DNA from: Candidatus Moranbacteria bacterium CG_4_9_14_3_um_filter_42_9
Lineage (GTDB): Bacteria > Patescibacteriota > Minisyncoccia > Moranbacterales > UBA2206
Assembly: GCA_002790635.1 (NCBI GenBank)
Contig: PFVN01000079.1
Location: 1-10,519 of the forward strand
Length of the DNA stretch: 10,519 nucleotides
Direction of reading: 5' to 3'
Shown: in pieces, positions 6,157-10,519 of the stretch
Layout: each line of letters opens with the position of its first letter
Position numbering within the stretch: the first letter of the stretch is position 1
Notes under the pieces: generated by a model
Seen by the model: only the letters and a program-made list of their open reading frames with translations
The model's database searches: none
What the model was told of the DNA's origin: nothing
Translations under genes and position numbers: made by a program

Positions 6157-6180
6157 CCCAGCCTTTTGGCCGGGTTTTTT
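6157..6180 (+). terminator. Rho-independent terminator after the 5436 gene
   Basis: CCCAGCC (6157-6163) pairs with GGCCGGG (6168-6174 region) around TTTT with one A-C mismatch, followed by six Ts. Confidence 0.75.
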
Positions 6181-6193
6181 ATTTTGGCTCGGA

Positions 6194-6222
6194 TTGACAA
6201 TTATGGGGTAATCAGCTATAAA
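6194..6222 (+). promoter_or_regulatory. Strong sigma-70-type promoter for the 6277 gene
   Basis: A perfect TTGACA (6194-6199) is followed after 17 nt by TATAAA (6217-6222). This is the best -35/-10 pair in the window. A transcript from about 6229 would have a 48-nt leader ending in a strong SD. Confidence 0.85.
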
Positions 6223-6276
6223 AGAAAGCTGCTGTTTTTCAAACGAATATAAAAAATTTCGGGAAAGGAGTCTCTC

Positions 6277-6942
6277 GTGCCTGTCATATTTGAGGACATT
6301 GATCCGATCGGAAAGGATTTTCTGGCCAATTTTCTGGCCGCGACTGTTCACGGAAACTGCTACCATTTCGCGCTTGCACTCTACCGAAACCTGGACTGGT
6401 CCATAGTGGGTGTGGTAAAGGACTCCGCAATCCAGCACGCCGGTGTGAAATCTCCGGATGGCAAATTCTGGGACGGGCGGGGAGCGATTTCCAGAAAAGA
6501 GTTCGCTTCTCTAGTAGCCCCTCCGTGGGTTATCCGTGCTGTCGGGGAGGAGGAACTCGTTTCCGCGTTTCCTGTCAGTGAGCGGATGGTTGAAACGATA
6601 TCGGAAAGAGCGCAGATGGTCTGGCCGCACCTGCCCTGGAAAAAGGGAACTCTTCGGGACAGGATCGCCGCATTTGCCAGTGACCTGGAAGCATTGAGCC
6701 GGAAACATAAGTTCTGGATATGCGGAACGACTCCCATGAGCCTCCCAGTAATCTTCCAGGGTTATGATGATGAAGCCGGCTATGCAGTCAGGCCTAGCGT
6801 GGACGGCAATGCCCACATCATCAACCGAGTGATCGGACGGATTAAACCAACCGGAAAGCCCGGCCGCCGGCAGACAACTCTGTCAGCGGCCTTTTTATTC
6901 CTATTTTCCGGCCGACTAGAGCCGGTTTTTTTAGTGGTATAA
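6277..6942 (+). CDS. Possible papain-like Cys/His/Asp protein, unknown function; 3' end doubtful
   Basis: The GTG start is supported by GGGAAAGGAG 6 nt upstream and by the promoter at 6194. The product (221 aa as it stands) is soluble with no signal peptide. Near the N-terminus, GNCYHFALALYRNL (about 26-39) is followed by QHAGVKSPDGKFWDGRG (about 53-69). This Cys-helix, His-strand, Asp order (C28, H54, D66) resembles papain-like or transglutaminase-like peptidases and some toxin domains; that reading is inferred from motifs only. The remainder includes a helical segment (about 100-150) and GYDDEAGYAVRPSVDGNAHIINRVIGRIK. The last 30 or so codons run through two terminator-like hairpins (6862-6932), and the stop lies inside the next promoter's TATAAT. 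The true C-terminus is therefore probably near residue 189, with its stop lost or shifted. Confidence 0.7.
   Translation: MPVIFEDIDPIGKDFLANFLAATVHGNCYHFALALYRNLDWSIVGVVKDSAIQHAGVKSPDGKFWDGRGAISRKEFASLVAPPWVIRAVGEEELVSAFPVSERMVETISERAQMVWPHLPWKKGTLRDRIAAFASDLEALSRKHKFWICGTTPMSLPVIFQGYDDEAGYAVRPSVDGNAHIINRVIGRIKPTGKPGRRQTTLSAAFLFLFSGRLEPVFLVV
6862..6896 (+). terminator. Terminator hairpin overlapping the 3' end of the 6277 frame
   Basis: GGCCGC (6862-6867) pairs with GCGGCC (6886-6891). An inner GACA/TGTC stem (6873-6884) lies inside, and five Ts follow. It lies within the annotated reading frame. Confidence 0.65.
6908..6932 (+). terminator. Second terminator hairpin in the 6277 3' region
   Basis: CCGGC (6908-6912) pairs with GCCGG (6921-6925) around CGACTAGA, followed by seven Ts. 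The stem is short but the T-run is good. Confidence 0.55.
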
Positions 6943-6943
6943 T
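6935..6943 (+). promoter_or_regulatory. Extended -10 promoter upstream of the 7038 gene
   Basis: TGG-TATAAT is a perfect extended -10. The surrounding 12-mer GTGGTATAATGA (6934-6945) is identical at 7427-7438 in front of the regulator gene. No clear -35 is present because the terminator T-run occupies that space. The leader to the ATG at 7038 would be about 88 nt and contains repeat copy 2. Confidence 0.65.
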
Positions 6944-6962
6944 GAGATTGATGAAAGCACAT

Positions 6963-7004
6963 AATTGATTCTTGAATTTAATACATACTTCAGTAAGTAT
7001 TAAA
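6963..7004. repeat. Palindromic element, copy 2, with shared upstream flank
   Basis: The palindrome at 6977-7004 reads TTTAATACATA-CTTCA-GTAAGTATTAAA. The flank plus left arm (6963-6988) matches copy 3 (9475-9500) at 23 of 26 positions in direct orientation. It lies in the leader of the 7038 gene, downstream of the TATAAT. Confidence 0.6.
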
Positions 7005-7037
7005 AAAATCTAAAAAAGTAATAATTAGTTTAAAATT

Positions 7038-7358
7038 ATGCAAAAAAAAACTATCCAAGCTGCGTTCTTGCTGGCTCTGGGCGAAGTGGGATATATCTTT
7101 CTGGTGGCGATGTTCTTTCATACTATGGAAAAATACTTCGGCGGTCAGCCGGATCCGCCGGCGCCGTTCGGCATGGTCATTATCCTCACGCTTTTAGTTC
7201 TTTCAGCAGCGGTTTCCGGCGCGCTCATCCTCGGGAAACCCTTGCTTATGTACCTGGATGGAAAGAAGCGGGAAAGCGTCGAACTCTTCGCTTTCACTCT
7301 CGGCTGGCTGGTGCTTTTCCTGGTAATATCTATTGCTGTATTGGCCTACCGAAGCTGA
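7038..7358 (+). CDS. Small three-helix membrane protein of unknown function
   Basis: The 106-aa product has three strong membrane helices at about residues 8-29, 44-66 and 82-103. A short loop with GGQPDPPAPFG lies between the first two, and a basic loop (YLDGKKRES) between the second and third. The positive loop suggests that side faces the cytoplasm. No catalytic motif is visible and I do not recognise the family. The ATG has no SD; its leader is AT-rich. It is preceded by an extended -10 promoter and repeat copy 2, and the regulator's operator begins 36 nt after its stop, so it is probably a single-gene unit. Confidence 0.75.
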   Translation: MQKKTIQAAFLLALGEVGYIFLVAMFFHTMEKYFGGQPDPPAPFGMVIILTLLVLSAAVSGALILGKPLLMYLDGKKRESVELFAFTLGWLVLFLVISIAVLAYRS

Positions 7359-7393
7359 GAGGCTCAAAGTAATCTTTCTAAAATCTCCACCGG

Positions 7394-7425
7394 ACATTCC
7401 GACATTCTTAAGAATATTAGAATGT
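7394..7425. promoter_or_regulatory. Operator 1: 32-bp near-palindrome over the regulator promoter
   Basis: The site is built from ACATTC half-sites: two direct copies with an 8-bp period, then their inverse. It matches operator 2 at 29 of 32 positions. The central 9-bp arms CGACATTCT and AGAATGTCG pair perfectly. It covers the -35 and most of the spacer of the promoter ending at TATAAT 7431-7436, as expected for autorepression. Confidence 0.8.
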
Positions 7426-7436
7426 CGTGGTATAAT
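7408..7436 (+). promoter_or_regulatory. Promoter of the winged-helix regulator gene
   Basis: TGG-TATAAT (7428-7436) is a perfect extended -10. TTAAGA at 7408-7413, 17 nt upstream, is a weak -35 and lies inside operator 1. Confidence 0.75.
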
Positions 7437-7467
7437 GATTTAAGGTAAAAAAGTAAAATAAATAAAT

Positions 7468-7794
7468 ATGCTAGCCAAGAAAAAGAGATCTTCATATGGA
7501 AATATATCAATTTCCAAGAAAAAATCTCCCAAGCAAATAGAACGCCATTTGAAGGGAGTGGCGAATCATCGGCGAATTGAAATTTTGTTCCTGATTGCCA
7601 GCAATAAGGGGATTACGGTGGATAAAATTACTAAACGTCTAAATTGCAACTTTAAAACTATTTCAGTCCATACTCAGCGCCTGGCCCAAGCAGGACTTAT
7701 AAGAAAGGACTATCAGGGAAGAGCAGTGGTCCATGAGCTTTCACCCTACGGAAAAACTTTATATAACTTCCTAAAAACATTCCAACATTCTTAA
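7468..7794 (+). CDS. ArsR-like winged-helix transcriptional regulator
   Basis: The 108-aa product has a basic N-terminal tail (1-22) and an ArsR-type winged-helix domain. KQIERHLKGVANHRRIEILFLI (about 22-42) is the first helix pair. ITVDKITKRLNC with FKTISVHTQRLAQAGLI (about 49-78) forms the helix-turn-helix, and RKDYQGRAVVHELSPYG (about 79-95) the beta wing. The ELCVCDL-type metal site of classical ArsR/SmtB sensors is absent, and the only Cys is C60, so a metal signal is not supported. Its gene is bracketed by two nearly identical 32-bp palindromes, one over its promoter and one over its stop codon. This strongly suggests autoregulation and control of the 7874 gene (inference). The ATG has no SD. 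Confidence 0.85.
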   Translation: MLAKKKRSSYGNISISKKKSPKQIERHLKGVANHRRIEILFLIASNKGITVDKITKRLNCNFKTISVHTQRLAQAGLIRKDYQGRAVVHELSPYGKTLYNFLKTFQHS

Positions 7795-7808
7795 GAATGT
7801 TGGAATGT
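7777..7808. promoter_or_regulatory. Operator 2: perfect 32-bp palindrome across the regulator stop codon
   Basis: The half ACATTCCAACATTCTT is followed by its exact reverse complement, so all 16 pairs match. The last codons and the TAA of the regulator (7792-7794) lie inside it. It ends 4 nt before a TTGACT box, so a bound protein could block or activate transcription of the 7874 gene. A 16-bp hairpin in RNA is also possible, but no T-run follows, so termination is less likely. Confidence 0.8.
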
Positions 7809-7811
7809 CCT

Positions 7812-7842
7812 TTGACTTTCACGGTCCGGCGGGAAAAAATAT
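7812..7842 (+). promoter_or_regulatory. Weak candidate promoter for the 7874 gene
   Basis: TTGACT (7812-7817) is a good -35. The best -10 is AAATAT at 7837-7842 with a long 19-nt spacer, so the assignment is tentative. A poor promoter next to an operator would fit an activated gene. Confidence 0.35.
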
Positions 7843-7873
7843 GGAAGACGAAGCAGTAAATTAAAACAAAAAA

Positions 7874-8992
7874 ATGAAGCGAAAAATTTTAACCTTGACC
7901 GGTGTCGTGATCATTTTGATCATCGGCGTGACCATCGGAATATTTTACAAGAAAGCGCAGGAAACCAGTCCGCCTCCCAATTTTCAAAATTCGGTTTCGA
8001 ATAATATTCAAAATAGGGATCAGTCCACTCCGACTGATACACGCCCAGGGAGGGATTGCGTTTCCAATGCCCAGCCTATTTTCACCCACGATTTCACCGA
8101 TCTTTCACAGATCGAAAAGATCGCGCCGCTCGGCGGAGTCGGCGGAGGCTCGCCGGGCCGCAGTTATGTGACTATAAAAGAAGGCAAGGTGCCGGTCTAT
8201 GCTCCGATGGACGCAACGCTTGAGACGATTGTTTACGCCCGAAGAGGCGGCGCGGAAACTCCGGGGGAATACGGACTCTATTTCCGGGCGAGTTGCGAAG
8301 TGACGTTCCTTCTGGATCATATTGATGAGGTAGTAGATAAAATCAAGGCTTTGGCGCCCAAAGACCCGGCGGCCAGCAGCGCCACGCAATATGGCACAGC
8401 GCCTCAGGCGAAAATAAAAGCCGGAGAACTCTTGGGCTATTCTGACGGCACGCCGCTGGCCCACACTTTTGATTTTCTGGTCGAGAGCACCGAAGCTGAG
8501 ACCGAACATATCAATCCGGTGCGCTGGACCTGGAATCAGACCACTAATGCAGTTTGCCCTTATGATCTTTACGCGAAAGAACTAAAGGATAAATATTTTT
8601 CCTTGCTGCGCGAACGGGACGCAACAAATAATTATGTGCCGGCCAAAAGTTGCGGCAGCCCTTCACAGGATGCGGCCGGGACGCTTTCCGGCGGCTGGTT
8701 TCAGGGGGCTGCCAATAATATGCAAGGAAAATGGCTGGCGCTCGGGCAGATGTTCAGCTGGTCGGAAGCGGCCATGCGGGAAAATGGAAATTTTGTTTTC
8801 TCACTCAGGGACTACGGCAAAAAACCCAAACCCGATGAGATAAAAGTCGGTCAAAGCGTTTGTTATCAAGGTTATGCCAATAATTGGATCTGGCTAAATT
8901 TATTTTCCGAGACCCAGATGAAAGCGGCGATGGGGCAGGGGACGTGTCCGGCGGATTTTCCTGAGGCCAAGGCGGAGACTTGGGAAAGATAA
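7874..8992 (+). CDS. Exported or anchored M23-fold (duplicated hybrid motif) protein
   Basis: The 372-aa product has a short basic start and a membrane helix (about 5-25). A Pro/Asn-rich linker (about 30-60) follows. The next domain resembles the M23 metallopeptidase/duplicated-hybrid fold: KVPVYAPMDATLETIVYA (about 105-122), VTFLLDHIDEV (about 143-153), IKAGELLGYSDGT (about 181-193) and AHTFDFLV (about 196-203). H149 and H197 sit where M23 metal ligands would be, but the first HxxxD and the second His of HxH are not seen, so it may bind cell-wall material without cutting it. Six Cys (62, 141, 228, 260, 330, 358) would suit disulfides outside the membrane. The C-terminal third is unrecognised. 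No SD precedes the ATG. Operator 2 lies upstream and the methyltransferase gene begins 5 nt after the stop. Confidence 0.75.
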   Translation: MKRKILTLTGVVIILIIGVTIGIFYKKAQETSPPPNFQNSVSNNIQNRDQSTPTDTRPGRDCVSNAQPIFTHDFTDLSQIEKIAPLGGVGGGSPGRSYVTIKEGKVPVYAPMDATLETIVYARRGGAETPGEYGLYFRASCEVTFLLDHIDEVVDKIKALAPKDPAASSATQYGTAPQAKIKAGELLGYSDGTPLAHTFDFLVESTEAETEHINPVRWTWNQTTNAVCPYDLYAKELKDKYFSLLRERDATNNYVPAKSCGSPSQDAAGTLSGGWFQGAANNMQGKWLALGQMFSWSEAAMRENGNFVFSLRDYGKKPKPDEIKVGQSVCYQGYANNWIWLNLFSETQMKAAMGQGTCPADFPEAKAETWER

Positions 8993-8997
8993 TTCAT

Positions 8998-9468
8998 ATG
9001 AATATCAAACAGAAATCAGTTAGTCCCTTGCTCATGTGGCTGATCGTCATCGCCGGTCTGTTTCTGGCGTTCCAACTGATTCCGGCGCGCTTTGTTTTCC
9101 CACGAAACCTGTTCACTTCATTCCTGATTTTTCCGAGTGTAGTCTATTGGCTCTACTTTTTAACGGGAGCCTTGAAAGTCCACCGCCAAGCGCCGCTCTC
9201 CGCGGACAAGATTAATAAATTGGTAACAGATGGCGTCTATGCCCAAGTCCGCCACCCGATCTATTCCGCCGATATTATCCTCGGCTGGGCGATATTTTTC
9301 TTCTATCCGGATGTGCGGCTGATGATCGGCGCCCACTGGCTGATGTTCGTTCTGCTTTTCTGGATCCACCGGGAAGAGAAGGCGCTAATTGAAAAATTCG
9401 GAAGTGAATATCTGGAATATATGAAACGCGTGCCGAAAATGTTTCCGAAAAAAACCATATCAAAATAA
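8998..9468 (+). CDS. Isoprenylcysteine/phospholipid methyltransferase-family membrane protein
   Basis: The 156-aa product has membrane helices at about residues 11-30, 38-58 and a long pair at about 91-122. It carries the family signature: DGVYAQVRHPIYSADIILGWA (about 78-98), then REEKALIEKFGSEYLEYMKRVPKMFP (about 125-150). In ICMT and PEMT relatives the RHPxY and EE...Y..Y elements bind S-adenosylmethionine, and the enzyme methylates a membrane lipid or isoprenoid-linked substrate; the substrate here is unknown. I chose the ATG at 8998 over an in-frame TTG at 8980 that overlaps the upstream gene. The 5-nt gap suggests co-transcription with the M23-like gene. Confidence 0.85.
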   Translation: MNIKQKSVSPLLMWLIVIAGLFLAFQLIPARFVFPRNLFTSFLIFPSVVYWLYFLTGALKVHRQAPLSADKINKLVTDGVYAQVRHPIYSADIILGWAIFFFYPDVRLMIGAHWLMFVLLFWIHREEKALIEKFGSEYLEYMKRVPKMFPKKTISK

Positions 9469-9474
9469 TTCAGA

Positions 9475-9500
9475 AATTAATTCATGAATTTAATACTTAC
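9475..9500. repeat. Repeat element, copy 3 (half-palindrome)
   Basis: AATTAATTCATGA followed by ATTTAATACTTAC matches copy 2 at 6963-6988 in 23 of 26 positions. The inverse right arm is missing here. It ends 18 nt before the ATG of the flavoprotein gene. Confidence 0.5.
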
Positions 9501-9518
9501 ATAAAAAGCACCTGAAGC

Positions 9519-10229
9519 ATGCATACGCTAAAATTGCTGGAAAAAAAAGAACTGGCCGAAGGAACGATGGCTTTTTATTTCGGGAAGCCCGCAAGTTTCA
9601 GTTATCTCCCCGGGCAATACGCCTTCTTCTCCATCGGCGAGAAAGGACTATTTAAAAAGAAATTGGTCCGGCATTTCACCCTGATCACCATCCCCTCGGA
9701 GGACCGGCTCGGCTTTGCCACCCGGATGCGGGCCGAAAGCGATTTTAAAAACAAGCTCAAGGCCATGCCGATCGGCAGCCCGGTGGACATAAGCGAACCG
9801 TTAGGGAGTTTCATCCTGCCCGAATCGGCCGGCGCCCCGCTCGTCTTTCTGGCCGGCGGCATCGGCATCACTCCGGGTTATTCAATGCTCCAAAGCGCGG
9901 CCGCTGCCGGCTCGGCTCAGGAGATCACCTTGTTCTATTCCAACCGCAACCCGAAAGCCACCGCTTTTTTGGCAGAACTGAAGGGACTCGCAAGCGATAA
10001 GATCAAAATTGTCGCCACCATGACGGATGACGGTCTCAGCCTGGCGGAGTGGGACGGCGAACGGGGACGGATCAGCCCGGAACTCATAAAAAAATATGTG
10101 GCTTCCTGGCCAGAAGCCCTTTATTACATGTCCGGACCGCTTGAGATGGTCAAGGCCATGAAAAAAATGCTGACTGAGATGGGCATTAAGTCCGCTCAAA
10201 TCAAGATCGAAACTTTCACCGGATACTAA
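9519..10229 (+). CDS. Ferredoxin reductase-like FAD/NAD(P)H oxidoreductase
   Basis: The 236-aa product has the full two-domain FNR layout. In the FAD domain, YLPGQYAFFSIG (about 29-40) is followed by RHFTLITIP (51-59), the RxYS-type flavin motif, and EPLGSFIL (93-100). In the NAD(P) domain, LAGGIGITPGYSML (111-124) is the nucleotide loop, with LYYMSGPLEMVKAMKKML (201-218), and it ends in IKIETFTGY, a typical FNR C-terminus. No 2Fe-2S ferredoxin domain or membrane segment is attached, so an electron partner must be separate. It would pass electrons from NAD(P)H to an unidentified acceptor. No clear SD is seen before the ATG. The exported MsrA gene lies 63 nt downstream. Confidence 0.9.
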   Translation: MHTLKLLEKKELAEGTMAFYFGKPASFSYLPGQYAFFSIGEKGLFKKKLVRHFTLITIPSEDRLGFATRMRAESDFKNKLKAMPIGSPVDISEPLGSFILPESAGAPLVFLAGGIGITPGYSMLQSAAAAGSAQEITLFYSNRNPKATAFLAELKGLASDKIKIVATMTDDGLSLAEWDGERGRISPELIKKYVASWPEALYYMSGPLEMVKAMKKMLTEMGIKSAQIKIETFTGY

Positions 10230-10280
10230 GCCTGTTATAAGGAAAAACGCGGAACAGGGAATTAATTAGCGAAATTTTTG

Positions 10281-10310
10281 TATTATCAGGGCATGAGATA
10301 CCTGATAATA
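10281..10310. promoter_or_regulatory. Perfect inverted repeat around the msrA start codon
   Basis: TATTATCAGG (10281-10290) and CCTGATAATA (10301-10310) are perfect 10-bp arms. The loop GCATGAGATA contains the start ATG. C plus eight Ts follow, giving a terminator-like form. TATTAT at 10281-10286 could also be a -10 box, which would place the transcript start at or next to the ATG. The site may be an operator, an attenuator, or the terminator of the flavoprotein gene. Confidence 0.6.
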
Positions 10311-10519
10311 CTTTTTTTTATTCTTCTTATGGCTATTGGTTTAGCGGGACTTAGCAAGGATAATCCGACCAGAAATCCGCAAGCGGTGCCGAACCAGACC
10401 AATTCGGCCCAAGCCGTGCTGGCGGGCGGCTGCTTTTGGTGCGTCGAGGCGGATTTCGAAAAGCTGCCCGGCGTCTTGGACGTGGTTTCCGGCTACGGCG
10501 GGGGGAAAGGAGAAAATCC
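10293..10519 (+). CDS. msrA: Peptide methionine sulfoxide reductase MsrA, exported form (3' end outside window)
   Basis: The frame begins [20 protein letters not shown], a signal peptide or membrane anchor, then a short Asn/Pro/Gln-rich linker. The MsrA N-terminus [20 protein letters not shown] follows (catalytic Cys in GCFWC, about residues 50-54), then [15 protein letters not shown]. MsrA reduces methionine-S-sulfoxide in proteins, and the leader implies repair of proteins outside the cytoplasmic membrane. The window ends after 75 codons. The ATG at 10293 lies in the loop of an inverted repeat; an in-frame ATG at 10329 would destroy the signal sequence, so the first is preferred. The upstream flavoprotein could belong to the same redox unit, but this is not shown. 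Confidence 0.92.
   Translation, partial: MRYLIILFFILLMAIGLAGLSKDNPTRNPQAVPNQTNSAQAVLAGGCFWCVEADFEKLPGVLDVVSGYGGGKGEN

Noticed and set aside
7468..7794. Metal-sensing ArsR/SmtB repressor of a resistance gene
   Set aside because: The Cys/His metal site is absent and no metal transporter or detoxification gene is adjacent.
7777..7808. Perfect palindrome read as the regulator's terminator
   Set aside because: No T-run follows, and near-identical DNA sits over the regulator's promoter, so an operator explains both copies better.
8105..8509. Minus-strand frame opposite the M23-like gene
   Set aside because: Its composition (Arg/Ala/Phe-rich) is what the antisense of a GC-rich coding frame gives; there is no motif or SD.
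8980..8997. TTG start for the methyltransferase
   Set aside because: It overlaps the M23-like gene and adds six residues with no support; the ATG at 8998 follows that stop by 5 nt.
10231..10258. CCTGTT/AACAGG inverted repeat after the flavoprotein gene as a terminator
   Set aside because: The stem is only 6 bp with a 16-nt loop and no T-run.

Overview
The window reads like chromosome from a small-genome, uncultured bacterium. A Patescibacteria/CPR member, perhaps of the Parcubacteria/Moranbacteria type, is my best guess. The hints are many short unrecognised proteins with one N-terminal membrane anchor, a beta-propeller protein on a Ser/Thr stalk, extended -10 promoters of the form TGGTATAATG, many AT-rich leaders without a Shine-Dalgarno (SD) sequence, and hairpin-rich intergenic DNA. 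This is inference; no rRNA or ribosomal protein is present to settle it. TGA is used as a stop. All recognised genes are on the + strand.

Positions 1-2844: the C-terminal part of an MFS efflux-type transporter, then an ECF sigma factor 10 nt downstream. After a 169-bp spacer with five GAAC boxes comes a compact three-gene operon: an 81-aa unknown protein and two overlapping genes for signal-peptide proteins that look like diverged paralogs. It closes with a strong terminator. No anti-sigma factor is visible.

Positions 2845-3216: a gene-free island packed with inverted repeats, including a terminator-like hairpin facing the - strand and a nested structure with competing folds. A clear promoter then drives a membrane-anchored beta-propeller protein (3270-4190).

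Positions 4215-6180: an APH/choline-kinase-like gene broken by two compensating one-base shifts, both in homopolymers, then an unrecognised 223-aa protein and a terminator.

Positions 6194-7358: a strong promoter and SD drive a possible papain-like Cys/His/Asp protein whose frame runs through two terminator-like hairpins. A three-helix membrane protein follows. Members of a palindromic repeat family (TTTAATACWTAC core) lie at 6123, 6963 and 9475.

Positions 7394-10519: an ArsR-like winged-helix regulator gene is bracketed by two copies of a 32-bp palindrome, one over its own promoter and one over its stop codon, upstream of an exported M23-fold protein. This looks like a self-contained regulatory circuit. 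An ICMT/PEMT-like membrane methyltransferase, a ferredoxin-reductase-like flavoprotein and the start of an exported MsrA follow. The msrA start codon lies in the loop of a perfect 10-bp inverted repeat.

The most promising leads are the operator pair, the hairpin island and the GAAC-box spacer behind the sigma factor. No CRISPR array, tRNA, rRNA, transposase or phage gene was seen.
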